A stretch of 64,000 bases of DNA. Source: Streptomyces sp. 840.1 (lineage in GTDB: Bacteria > Actinomycetota > Actinomycetes > Streptomycetales > Streptomycetaceae). Every line of letters starts with the position of its first letter. The stretch's first letter is position 1. The DNA lies in the NCBI RefSeq assembly GCF_003751445.1, contig NZ_RJUU01000002.1:992001-1056000 (forward strand), written 5' to 3'. Of the stretch, positions 16,546 to 25,800 are shown one piece after another. The translations under genes and the position numbers were made by a program. The notes under the pieces are model-generated. The model saw only the letters and a program-made list of their open reading frames with translations. It searched no databases and was not told where the DNA came from.

Positions 16546-17889
16546 ATGGCGCGCTCGTACGACAGGTCAGATGTGCCCGGCAGTTTCGCAGGACATCGGA
16601 TGTCCCGGCGAAATCTGTTGCGCGGCGCGGCAGTCGGAGCCGGGGCGGTGACGCTTCCCGCGCTGCTCACCGCGTGCGGCGGCGGTCCCGGCGGGGACGG
16701 CAAGACGATCACCCTGGGCTCGAATTCATCCGACCCCGTTCCGAAGAAGGCGTTCGCCGAGGCCTTCGACGCCTACGCCGCGCAGTCCGACGGTCGCAAG
16801 ATCAAGGTCAACACCGTTGACCACAACACCTTTCAGGAGAACATCAACCGGTATCTGCAGGGCAAGCCGGACGACGTCTTCATGTGGTTCGCCGGAAACC
16901 GTATGCAGTTCTTCGCGGAGAAGGGCCTGCTGCACGACGTCAGTGACAACTGGCAGGACTACAAGGGCTTCTCCGCCGCGCTGAAGGCCCAGTCGACCGG
17001 TGCGGACGGCAAGCAGTACCTCACCCCGTACTACTACTATCCGTGGGCGGTCTTCCACCGTAAGAGCCTGTTCACCGAACGCGGCTACCAGGTGCCGAAG
17101 ACGCTCGACGAGTACGTGGCCCTCGCCAAGCAGATGCAGAAGGACAAGCTGGACCCCATCGCGTTCTGCGACAAGGACGGCTGGCCCGCGATGGGCACCT
17201 TCGACTACATCAACATGCGCACCAACGGATACGAATTCCACAAGAGCCTCATGGCCGGTGAGGAAGCCTGGACGGACAAGCGGGTCCGGGAGGTATTCGA
17301 CACCTGGCGGCGGCTCCTCCCGTACTGCCAGCAGGGCGCCAACGGCCGTACCTGGCAGGAGGCGGCGACCAGCCTCCAGAAGCGCGACGCGGGCATGGCG
17401 GTCTTCGGCCTGCCGCACCCCGGGGCCCAGTTCCCCAAGGCGGAACAGGGCGACCTCGACTTCTTCCCCTTCCCCGTCATCAACCCGGAGCACGGCCAGG
17501 ACGCGGTCGAGGCCCCCATCGACGGGTTCCTGCTGGCCAAGAAGTCGAAGAACCTCAAGAACAAGAAGTCCCTGGAGAGCGCCAAGGACCTGCTGAAGTG
17601 GCTGGCCACCGGCAAGGCCGAGGACATCTACCTGAAGAGCGACCCGAACAACATCGCGGTCAACGACCAGGCGGACACCTCCAACTACTCCGCGATCCAG
17701 AAGAAGGCGGTCGAGCTGGTCTCCGGGGCGAAGCAGATCTCCCAGTTCATGGACCGCGACAGCCGCCCGGACTTCTCCTCCACGGTGATGATCCCGGCGA
17801 TCCAGAAGTTCATCAGCAGTCCGAACGACGTGGACGGTCTGGTCAACGACATCGAACGGCAGAAGAAGAGCATCTTCGCCTCGGACTGA
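16546..17889 (+). CDS. ABC transporter solute-binding lipoprotein (carbohydrate)
   Basis: A 447-residue carbohydrate-binding lipoprotein. The N-terminus carries a twin-arginine signal (MSRRNLLRGAAVGAGA) and a lipobox LLTAC with Cys44 as the lipidated residue. The mature part is a family-1 solute-binding fold: KTITLGSNSSDPVPKKAFAE, a central ITLG/NINRYLQGKPDDVFMWFAG region and aromatic-rich ligand contacts such as YYYYPWAVFHRKSLFTERGY. The ATG at 16546 follows GGAGGAGGGG. It is the first gene of a three-gene operon with two permeases; no ATPase gene is present, so it probably uses a shared MsiK-type ATPase encoded elsewhere, as is usual in Streptomyces. The adjacent secreted alpha-galactosidase suggests an alpha-galactoside or galactose-containing ligand. 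Confidence 0.93.
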   Translation: MARSYDRSDVPGSFAGHRMSRRNLLRGAAVGAGAVTLPALLTACGGGPGGDGKTITLGSNSSDPVPKKAFAEAFDAYAAQSDGRKIKVNTVDHNTFQENINRYLQGKPDDVFMWFAGNRMQFFAEKGLLHDVSDNWQDYKGFSAALKAQSTGADGKQYLTPYYYYPWAVFHRKSLFTERGYQVPKTLDEYVALAKQMQKDKLDPIAFCDKDGWPAMGTFDYINMRTNGYEFHKSLMAGEEAWTDKRVREVFDTWRRLLPYCQQGANGRTWQEAATSLQKRDAGMAVFGLPHPGAQFPKAEQGDLDFFPFPVINPEHGQDAVEAPIDGFLLAKKSKNLKNKKSLESAKDLLKWLATGKAEDIYLKSDPNNIAVNDQADTSNYSAIQKKAVELVSGAKQISQFMDRDSRPDFSSTVMIPAIQKFISSPNDVDGLVNDIERQKKSIFASD

Positions 17890-17905
17890 ACCTGGAGCAC
17901 CGACC

Positions 17906-18820
17906 GTGTCGTTCATCTCGGGGCGGCGCACCGGACGACGGGGGACGCGGCGGTTCACCCGCCGCGACCTCGTCGTGCTCGGCGTGCTGCTCGGCATACC
18001 AGTCCTGCTCGACATCGCCATCGTCTGGGGGCCGACCCTCGCCTCGGTCGCCCTCTCCTTCACCAGCTGGGACGGCATCGGCGACATCAAGTGGGTGGGT
18101 ACGCGCAACTACGCGAACCTCTTCACCAACTACCCGCAGTTCTGGCCGGCCGCCCGCCACAACCTGCTCTGGCTGGGTTTCCTCGGCCTGGTCGCCGCGC
18201 CGTTCGGGCTGCTGCTGGCCGTACTCATCGACAGGGGCGTGCGGTTCAGCCGCTTCTACCAGTCGACCCTGTACATGCCCGTCGTGCTGTCCCTCGCGGT
18301 GGTCGGCTTCATCGCCCAGCTGATCTTCTCCCGCGACCAGGGCGCCCTCAACGCGATCGTCGGCGACACCCGGACGCCGACCGACTGGCTGGGCGATCCC
18401 GACCTCAACATCTGGATGGTCCTGCTGGCCGCGGCCTGGCGCCACACCGGATACGTGATGATCCTCTACCTCGCCGGGCTCAAGGCCGTCGACCCCACGC
18501 TGAAGGAGGCAGCCGCCATCGACGGCGCGAGCGAGGCCCAGACCTTCTTCCGCGTCGTCTTCCCCACGCTCCGGCCGGTCAACGTGATCGTCGGGGTCAT
18601 CACCGTCATCGAGTCACTGCGCGCGTTCGACATCGTGTACGCGGTCAACCACGGCCGCAACGGGCTCGAACTGCTCTCGGTGCTCGTCACCGACAACATC
18701 ATCGGCGAGGCCAGCAGGATCGGATTCGGCTCCGCCATCGCCGTCGTCCTGCTCGTTGTCTCGCTGGGATTCGTCGCGACGTATCTGATCCAGGAGCTCC
18801 GAGGGGAGAAGGACCGATGA
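17906..18820 (+). CDS. carbohydrate ABC transporter permease (MalF type)
   Basis: A 304-residue integral membrane permease with six predicted membrane segments. The first is near residue 25 (LVVLGVLLGIPVLLDIAIVW). The EAA loop that docks the ATPase is AAAIDGASEAQTFFRVVFPT, matching the EAAxxDGA...G/F...P consensus. The GTG start at 17906 lies 13 bases after the solute-binding protein stop, with GGAG upstream. The stop overlaps the start of the next permease (ATGA), indicating translational coupling. Confidence 0.93.
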   Translation: MSFISGRRTGRRGTRRFTRRDLVVLGVLLGIPVLLDIAIVWGPTLASVALSFTSWDGIGDIKWVGTRNYANLFTNYPQFWPAARHNLLWLGFLGLVAAPFGLLLAVLIDRGVRFSRFYQSTLYMPVVLSLAVVGFIAQLIFSRDQGALNAIVGDTRTPTDWLGDPDLNIWMVLLAAAWRHTGYVMILYLAGLKAVDPTLKEAAAIDGASEAQTFFRVVFPTLRPVNVIVGVITVIESLRAFDIVYAVNHGRNGLELLSVLVTDNIIGEASRIGFGSAIAVVLLVVSLGFVATYLIQELRGEKDR

Positions 18821-19737
18821 CGACCCATTCCACAACCGTCCGGCCGGCGCCACCCGCCCCGGCCGGCGCTCCCGCCGCCCGGCGAGGAATCCGCCCCGGC
18901 CGGCTCGGCGTGCACGCCTTCCTGATGACGGTCTCGCTCGCCTTCCTCGCGCCGCTCGTCCTGGCCGTGTACGCGTCCCTGCGGCCGTACGAGGAGACCT
19001 CCGAGCACGGCTACTTCTCGTTGCCGCGCCATCTCTCCCTGGACTACTACCGGCAGGCCCTCAGCGACTCCGGCATGACGAAGTACTTCGTCAACACCAT
19101 GATCATCGCGGTTCCTGGGGTGCTCGTCACCCTCTTCCTCGCGTCGTTCGTGGCCTTCGCGCTCGCCCGGCTGAAGATGCGCGGCGGGCTCGTCCTGCTG
19201 ATGCTGTTCACCGCCGGGAACCTGCTTCCGCAGCAGGTGATCGTCACGCCCCTGTACGTCGTCTTCAACCGCATCCCGCTGCCGTACTGGATGTCCGACT
19301 CGATGACGATGTACGACTCGTACTGGGCCGTCGTCCTCGTCCAGATCGGCTTCCAGCTCGGATTCTGCGTCTTCGTCCTCGCCAACTTCATGCGGACGCT
19401 CCCGCAGGAGATCCTGGAGGCGTCCGTCGTGGACGGAGCGGGGGTCTGGACCCAGTTCTGGCGGATCACCCTGCCCCTGTGCCGGCCCGCGCTCGCCGCC
19501 CTCGGCACGCTGCAGTTCACCTGGATGTACAACGACTTCCTGTGGGCGCTGGTGTTCATCTCCGACGGTGACAAGCTCCCGATCACCTCGGCGCTGAACA
19601 ACCTGCGCGGTCAGTTCTTCACCGACTACAACCTGCTGGCCGCAGGTTCGGTGATCGTGGCGCTGCCGACCCTCATAGTCTTCCTGCTGCTGCAACGTCA
19701 CTTCATCGCGGGACTGACCCTGGGATCCAGCAAGTGA
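18817..19737 (+). CDS. carbohydrate ABC transporter permease (MalG type)
   Basis: A 306-residue partner permease. A Pro/Ala-rich cytoplasmic N-terminus precedes the first membrane segment (LMTVSLAFLAPLVLAVYASL). The EAA loop is EASVVDGAGVWTQFWRITLP. The C-terminus LLQRHFIAGLTLGSSK matches the MalG subgroup, which ends G-L-T-x-G-x-x-K. The ATG overlaps the upstream permease stop by four bases. The operon ends at a GC-rich hairpin 28 bases downstream (19765-19809). Confidence 0.93.
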   Translation: MTTHSTTVRPAPPAPAGAPAARRGIRPGRLGVHAFLMTVSLAFLAPLVLAVYASLRPYEETSEHGYFSLPRHLSLDYYRQALSDSGMTKYFVNTMIIAVPGVLVTLFLASFVAFALARLKMRGGLVLLMLFTAGNLLPQQVIVTPLYVVFNRIPLPYWMSDSMTMYDSYWAVVLVQIGFQLGFCVFVLANFMRTLPQEILEASVVDGAGVWTQFWRITLPLCRPALAALGTLQFTWMYNDFLWALVFISDGDKLPITSALNNLRGQFFTDYNLLAAGSVIVALPTLIVFLLLQRHFIAGLTLGSSK

Positions 19738-19764
19738 GGCCCTGACCGGCCGGGCGGGAGACCC

Positions 19765-19809
19765 GCGGCGGGCCGGCATGCCTCCGATCGAGTCACCCCG
19801 GCCCGCCGC
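19765..19809. terminator. hairpin after the ABC transporter operon
   Basis: GCGGCGGGCCGG (19765-19776) pairs perfectly with CCGGCCCGCCGC (19798-19809) over a 21-base loop. No U-run follows, as is common for Streptomyces terminators. Confidence 0.6.
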
Positions 19810-19847
19810 CCCAGGAAGTTGTCAGTGGTCGGTGCGATCCTGCTGGT

Positions 19848-20114
19848 ATGGACGAGATCATGCGGCGGCGCGTGTACGGCGCCGATCACGACGACCCCGA
19901 CCCGGGGCCCCGGCCGGGGCGGGTCTACCGGGAGCTGGTGGGCGGCCCGCTGGACGGGCTGCTGCTGGACGTGACCGGCTGGACGGAGGTCGCCCTCGCG
20001 GACGGCTCCGCCCTGATCACCGAGATCGGCTCCTACGGGGCCGGCGGCAGGGCGGAGTACGGACCGAGGGCGCATGAGCCGTACAAGTGGGACTGGCGCG
20101 GCGACACGCCCTGA
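19848..20114 (+). CDS. small hypothetical protein
   Basis: An 88-residue acidic protein. Its middle, RVYRELVGGPLDGLLLDVTG followed by TEVALADGSALITEIGSYG, has regular beta-strand periodicity and looks like a real folded domain. The C-terminus is EPYKWDWRGDTP. GGPLDG followed by strand-turn-strand is reminiscent of short phage or Streptomyces hypothetical proteins; I cannot assign a function. There is only a weak ribosome binding site before the ATG. It stands alone between the ABC operon terminator and the minus-strand gene ending at 20275. Confidence 0.6.
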   Translation: MDEIMRRRVYGADHDDPDPGPRPGRVYRELVGGPLDGLLLDVTGWTEVALADGSALITEIGSYGAGGRAEYGPRAHEPYKWDWRGDTP

Positions 20115-20274
20115 GCACCGGGGGCGTGCTCGGCGTGTTCCCGGCGGCCCTGTCCGCTCCTGTGGCATCCGGGTGGCCGGGGTGGCCTCGGCTGTTCGGG
20201 CGGCCCTCGGCGGCTGGACGGCCGGCCCTTCGGTATCCATACGGCCAGGTGCCCCGCCGTGTGGACGGCCGGGC

Positions 20275-20514
20275 TCAGCGGCCCCGGTCGGAATGCTGCG
20301 GTGGTACGACCACCAGGAATGCGTCCTGTTCCAGATCCATCACGACCTCGGCCGCGACGCCCTCGCCGCGGCGGGCCGCCGCGAACTCCTCCGCCGGCCA
20401 GCTGCCCCGCGGGCCCCCTGCGGGGAACTGCTCAAGCACGGTGCGAAGCACGGGTCCACCCCCTGTAGTTCGTTCTGATGTCCGCTCCAACGACGTCCGG
20501 GCGGTCCCCGTCAC
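20275..20514 (-). CDS. small hypothetical protein
   Basis: A 79-residue protein. The core VLRTVLEQFPAGGPRGSWPA followed by EEFAAARRGEGVAAEVVMDL is regular and protein-like, with a C-terminal hydrophobic strand AFLVVV. Similar small proteins of unknown function are, from memory, common in Streptomyces. The first 18 residues are Arg/Thr-rich and may not be translated. No domain is recognised and no obvious partner gene is adjacent. Confidence 0.5.
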   Translation of the reverse strand: MTGTARTSLERTSERTTGGGPVLRTVLEQFPAGGPRGSWPAEEFAAARRGEGVAAEVVMDLEQDAFLVVVPPQHSDRGR

Positions 20515-20727
20515 GGCCTACGAGGACCTGCTCCTGGTGCTCAGGGGCTGGTGCCGGTGAGGCGGTCGGCGGTGGCGGCGAGGACCGCGACCGTGCGCCG
20601 GATGTCGACCATCACCTCACACCCCCGCCCCGGGGCGCGGGGCGAGGCAAGCGGCGTCCGCGCCGGTTCGACGCCGTGCTCCTGGTCCTCGTTGCGCTCG
20701 CCGGCAACCCGATGGTCCAGCCGTCCG

Positions 20728-21411
20728 TCAGGGGGCTGGGTTGCTGTTGTTCGCCGTGAAGCGAAGCCACGCGGTGAGAGCTGCCTGCAGTTCGATCACC
20801 GCTCGCCGGTCGAGGGCCTCGCCGGACGTGCCGACGTGCAGTCCCACGCCCTCCCCGCTGACTGTCCAGCCGATCGGCAGGCGCTGTGGAGCAGTGACCG
20901 GCGAGCCGTGGGCGAGGGTGCGCAGCATGGCTTCGACGCGGGGTGGGACGGCTCGTTCGCGCGGCGCCCAGGAGATATTCGAGGGCCGGGCAGGCAGGCC
21001 GAGAGCGTTGCGGAAGTCCTTGATGGCGGCCTCGAGTGGCTGCGGCGTGGTGGGGGCCTCGCCGATGAACGCCTGGATCAGTTCCCGGTGCGGAGTCTTG
21101 GGCAGGTGCGAATGCTCTTCTACGGCCAGACGTACGACGGCGGGAGGGATGAGGGCCCGCGTGTAGCCCTTCTTCGTGTACGTGGCATGGTGCTCGCGCA
21201 GTTTCGCGATGGGGCGGGCCAGGGGCTGCTCGCCCTCGAAGTGCCGGCCCGGGGTGGTCAGGGCAAGCGACGCTTCGGGAGCGGACAGCCGGGCCAGCTT
21301 TCCGTAGGGACCGTGAGCACGATGCATGACACCCGACTCGGTCACCAGCACCGTCACCTGACGACTGGTGGCGTCCTTGCCCAGCCGGAACCCCACCACC
21401 AGCGTCCGCAT
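20728..21411 (-). CDS. hypothetical protein of unknown family
   Basis: A 227-residue protein I do not recognise. The chosen ATG (21409-21411) follows GAGAGAGG and opens MRTLVVGFRLGKDATSRQVT; a longer start at 21486 adds 25 Arg-rich residues. The sequence has a hydrophobic first strand, a region LTTPGRHFEGEQPLARPIAK that looks like a catalytic or binding loop, and helical stretches such as LEAAIKDFRNALGLPARPS. The C-terminal part GWTVSGEGVGLHVGTSGEAL has strand-turn periodicity. No signal peptide or membrane segment is present. It sits next to the phosphotransferase gene on the same strand, in a stretch that looks accessory. Confidence 0.6.
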   Translation of the reverse strand: MRTLVVGFRLGKDATSRQVTVLVTESGVMHRAHGPYGKLARLSAPEASLALTTPGRHFEGEQPLARPIAKLREHHATYTKKGYTRALIPPAVVRLAVEEHSHLPKTPHRELIQAFIGEAPTTPQPLEAAIKDFRNALGLPARPSNISWAPRERAVPPRVEAMLRTLAHGSPVTAPQRLPIGWTVSGEGVGLHVGTSGEALDRRAVIELQAALTAWLRFTANNSNPAP

Positions 21412-21676
21412 CAGCCGGCCTCTCTCTCGGTGACCACCACGCCAGCGAGTCGAGCCTTCCTTCCAAGGGCGAATCATGGGGTTCACCCAAGGCCGCGCGG
21501 CCTTTCAAGCCGGCGGCCGGCACCGCATCTAGCCGGTCTTCCGGCACCGACCCTGCGCAGGGCAGTACCCTCGGCCGCCGCAGCCTGGTGGCGCCCTGCG
21601 CGCCAGTCCCGGTCCATGAGAGGCGTCAGGTCATACGGCTCGCTCAGTTCCGGGCATCCGCTGCCGGGCCCCGGTG

Positions 21677-22636
21677 TCAGCCCAGCGCGTCCATCAGGGC
21701 AGTGACGTAGGCATCCAGCCGCTCCTCCACGGCTCGCGTCGTCAGCTCCGTCCTCCCAGCTTCCCGCCATGGCTGGGACACCGACCGCACTTCTTCCGAG
21801 GCGGCCAGCGCGTCCCGCACCCGCCAGTACAGCCGCTCGCTCGCGGTCGCGGCCAGTACCCCGCCGGCTTCCTCGTACTCCTCGGCGAACCGCAAACCCC
21901 ACGCCGGGCCGTGCAGCAGCGCGAGATTGACTGAGCAGTGCGCCACATCGAGATCCGCCGGACCCCAGGAGGGCGCCCAGTCGACGACGCCGGTGATCCG
22001 GGCATCTTCCGGATTTGAAGGCGGTACGTCGAACAGCACGTTGCCGGGCTGGAAGTCCCGGTGCAGGAAGCGCCCTTCACAGGGCGGCGCGGGCTTGCGG
22101 ATCACGTCGATCGCCGCGGCCCATACGGCCGGGTCGGCGCCCTTCGGGACGACGACGGTGTCGGCGGTCGTCAGCGTCACATACGTCCGGGGCCGCTCGG
22201 CGGGGCGTAGCGCGTGGATCGCCACGAGTTGGCGGGCCAGCAGGCGAACACGCGTCTTCGCTCCCTGATCGTCGAGGACCGTCCGGCCCGCCAGGTGGGT
22301 CATCAGGAGCGACGGGAACTCGCACTGCGTGGCGGTCGGATCGACCGCGACCAGTGAAGGAGCCGGCACGCCGGTCCCCGTGAGCAGGGTCAGGGCGCCG
22401 GCCTCCGCATTCAGCCCGCCCTCGGCGTGCTCCGTGTAGAACGGGTCGACGTAGGTCCGCAGCACCAGGTCACGGGTGACTCCGTCCCGCGTCCCGATGG
22501 TCAGCCGCCGCATCTCGGCGGTGATGCCGCCGTGCAGCGCCTCGGTCTTGACGATCCGTTCGCCGGCCTCCAGGTGCCGGCTTACCCAAGCCAGCGTCGA
22601 CGGCCGGACAGCCGCCGCCTCATCGTGGTCTGTCAC
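21677..22636 (-). CDS. aminoglycoside phosphotransferase-fold kinase
   Basis: A 319-residue kinase of the APH/choline kinase superfamily. The catalytic loop is GRFLHRDFQPGNVLFDVPPS (about residues 189-208), with the HxDxxxxN pattern intact, and the metal-binding DFG equivalent is ITGVVDWAPSWGPADLDVAH. The N-lobe has LVLRTYVDPF and the charged NAEAGALTLLTGTGVPAPS. The substrate could be an amino-sugar antibiotic, choline, homoserine or another small alcohol. Its place near the edge of a biosynthetic cluster raises the question of a resistance role, but nothing links it to glutarimide antibiotics, whose target is the eukaryotic ribosome. Start at 22634-22636. Confidence 0.85.
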   Translation of the reverse strand: MTDHDEAAAVRPSTLAWVSRHLEAGERIVKTEALHGGITAEMRRLTIGTRDGVTRDLVLRTYVDPFYTEHAEGGLNAEAGALTLLTGTGVPAPSLVAVDPTATQCEFPSLLMTHLAGRTVLDDQGAKTRVRLLARQLVAIHALRPAERPRTYVTLTTADTVVVPKGADPAVWAAAIDVIRKPAPPCEGRFLHRDFQPGNVLFDVPPSNPEDARITGVVDWAPSWGPADLDVAHCSVNLALLHGPAWGLRFAEEYEEAGGVLAATASERLYWRVRDALAASEEVRSVSQPWREAGRTELTTRAVEERLDAYVTALMDALG

Positions 22637-22883
22637 CGTGCCACCTCATCATCCGGACGGCGCATGCGCGAATGCCTTTGTGGGAGGAGACAGCGGATCT
22701 CAACACGCCGGCTCGACAGGGAACCCGCGAGGCCGGGCCACCGGCCGGTGTTTCGCCCCTCGCCCCGGGCACGGCCTCGGACACGGATCTTCCAGCGGAT
22801 CTCTGTTGCCCGGCTGTCACGCGGGAGGTGGATTCGTATGGGGGCCCGCCCCGCTGCACATCACCCGGCTTCCGCCCCACGCA

Positions 22884-25800
22884 TCAGTCGACCGCACCCG
22901 CGGCTTCCCGCATCTCCTTGCCCAGAAGCTCGTCGAGCAGGAGTGTGGCGGGGAGGGCGGAGTGGAGGTACACGTACTCGTGGTGGTGCTCGGCGACCGC
23001 GAGCAGAGTACGCAGCGTGTCCGTGGCCCCCTCCCGCTGCTCGGCATGATGCTGAGCCTGCGCCAGCAGACCGAGGTGGAGGGGAAGGTGGATTCTCGTC
23101 CGGGACAGGCGCATCTCGGTCAGCGCGTTCACCATTTTCGGGATGCCCTCCCGCTGTCCGGCGTACGTGAGGGCCCAGCCCAGCGGGACATGCAGCATTG
23201 CCGCCCACGGGGACAGGCCGTGCTTGACGGAGAGTTCGACGCCCTCCGTCCCGAAGGCCCTGGCCGAGTCCGGATCCTCCTCCCACGCGGCCACCATCGC
23301 GTTGACGTAGAGGGCATGGACACGATCCCAGGGCCTGTCGCCCCACTGAGTCAGCCTCATGAGACGACGGCACTGCTCGGCCGCGGCCAGGCGTTCGCCC
23401 ATCAGCCAGCGGGCGAAGACGTCGTGGGTGCGGAAGTAGACGCGCGGATCGGACCGGTACATGCCGTCAGGCAGCCGGCCCTCGCGCGCCAGCCGTTCGG
23501 ACAGCTCCACACCGTGCTCGAACGAACGCACCGCGTCGGGCAGCCGGTCGCGGATGAACAGCTCCATCCCCTCGCCGTACACCGCGCCCAGCCGAGCCGC
23601 AGGGGCGCCGGTGCGGGCGGCGATGGCCTTCAGCCGGGCGGTCAGCTGTCCCGACTCGTCGTAGCGCCCGCGGACGAGGAACGACGCGCTCAGCATCGAC
23701 AGAACGGCCGGGTCGTCGCACCGGTGCGGGGGCAAGCCCGGGGCCTGCCCCCGGAGGATCTCCGTCTCGGCCTCGGTGTCGCCGAACCCGCGTACGTGGC
23801 CCAGCAGATGGGCCAGTTCCCAGTGCAGCTGGGGCGCGAGACCCCGGGCGGCCGAACCGTCGGGGAGGGAGCCGGTGAGGGAGATGGCACGGCGTAACCA
23901 CATCAGCCGGTCGTCGGAGGCCAGCCGCGCTCCCGCGTTCTCGGCCGCTGTCAGGAACCAGGGCAGCGCCCGCTCCGGGTTCATGACGCCCTTGGCGTGC
24001 CAGGCGTGGTGGGCTATGCGGTCGCTCCGCTCCGGGGGGACCTCTTCGCCGGAGCGCGGGTGCAGGGCTTCCGCGTACGCGGCGTGCAGCCGCTGGCTCT
24101 CCTCGCCGCTGAGCTCGCCCACGAGCACCTCCCGGGCGCGCGGCGGGGTGAGCCGGAGCCGGCCGCCGGCCTCCCGGGAGGAGGCGAGCAGACCGTGCCG
24201 GACCGCCGACTCCACGATCGCCGCGGCGCCGTCGCCGCCGGAGGCGCGGCACAGGGATTCCAGTTCGATGTCGGGTGCGGCGATGGCGCACAGCCGCAGA
24301 AGCCGCAGGACTGGCCCCGGCAGTTCGGCGAACTCCTGGCGGAGGACCCTGCGCGCGCACGGAACGACGAGGCTCAGCAACTCGTCCGCGGAGTGGGGGT
24401 CCTGGAGGTCGCCGGCCTCGCCGAGGAGGGAGAGCATCTGGAGGACGAAGGAGGGGCTGCCCACGGACTGCCGGCGGAGAACCTCCACGATGCGCCGGTC
24501 GACGCCCGTCCCGGCGTGCGCTTCGACCAGGGCGGTGACGTCGGGGAGCGTCAGTGCCCCGAGCCGCAGGACCTGCGTGTTGGGGCCCCTGAGCATCTCG
24601 GTCATCGTCCCGTACCGGGAAGTGTCCGGCCAGGTCTCCAGGTCCCAGCCGGTCAGCACGATGCCGAGCGGATGCCCCTGGCGGCGGTTGGCCAGCAGGC
24701 GGAGCACGTCCAGCGACGGCGCGTCCGCCCGGTGCACGTCCTCCAGCAGGAGCACCAGAGGCCGCTGCGCCGCCAGGGCGAGCAGGATCTCGCAGAGCGC
24801 GTCGTGGGTCCGGAAGGGGGTCTGCGGGTCGCCCGGCCCGGGGCCCCTGTCCGGGTCCGTCGGCCACCCGGGCAGCAGCGGCGCCAGCAGCGGGCCGAAC
24901 GGCGCCGCGGCGGACCGGAAGGCCTCGGGCCGCGCCGCCGAGAGCCGGCGCAGCACCTGGGTCCACAGCCAGTAGGGCGGAACTCCCTCGCCGGAGAAGC
25001 TACTGCTCTGAATCGTTTCGATGTTCTCGTCCAGTGCTCGGAGACGCTGGACCAGTTCCATCACGAGATGGGTTTTCCCGAGTCCGGAGAAACCGAGTAC
25101 GCACGCGAGATGTCCACGACCGGCCACTGTCCCGGCCATGGCGGCGACCAGAAGTCCCAACTCCCTTTCACGGCCTATCAAGGGGGATGAGATCTCGGAT
25201 TCGCCCGGCGAGGTCGAAGCGGTGCCGGAACGCGCGGGCGCCCCGGGCTCCGGGCCGTCCGGCGTCTCCTGGGTGCGCACGGCCGGCCGGGCCGGAGGCT
25301 CCGCGGCGCTCATGGGCCTTCTCGATATCGTTGTCCGGACCTGCCGCGGAAAGGTGGTCGCCGCAGGTTGGGCAGGACCGCCGCGCGCACGTCGGTCGCC
25401 CAGGTCCTGCCGGAGGAGGGCGGTGTGAAGCCGCTGGAGATCGGCGCTCGTGTCCACCCCGAACTCCTCGACCAGATAGCTCCGCGTCCACGCGTACAGC
25501 TGTAGCGCTTCGGCCTGTCGGCCCGACCGGAACAGTGCGGTCATCAGGTGGCCCACCATCCGCTCCCTGGCCGGGTGCTGACGGACCTCGCGTTCCAGTT
25601 CGGTGACCACCTCGGCGGTCCGGCCCAGGAGGAGCCCGGCCTCGGCGGAGGCTTCGAGGGCGGTGAGCCGCATCTGCTCCAGCCGGGCGTTCTCGTCGGC
25701 GAGCGACGGGTGGGTGAGGAACTCCGCGTACGGGGCGCCGTGCCACAGCTTGAGCGCCCTGGTGAGGTGCTCCCGGGCGGCCAAGGGGTTCTGGCTCGCG

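Noticed and set aside
20541..20612. 23-codon minus-strand frame starting MVDIRRTVAV
   Set aside because: Too short, no ribosome binding site of note, no known peptide class; could be a remnant but cannot be supported.
21677..22636. APH-fold kinase as self-resistance gene of the cluster
   Set aside because: Glutarimide antibiotics target eukaryotic ribosomes, so a bacterial producer needs no such protection; no direct evidence links it to the cluster.
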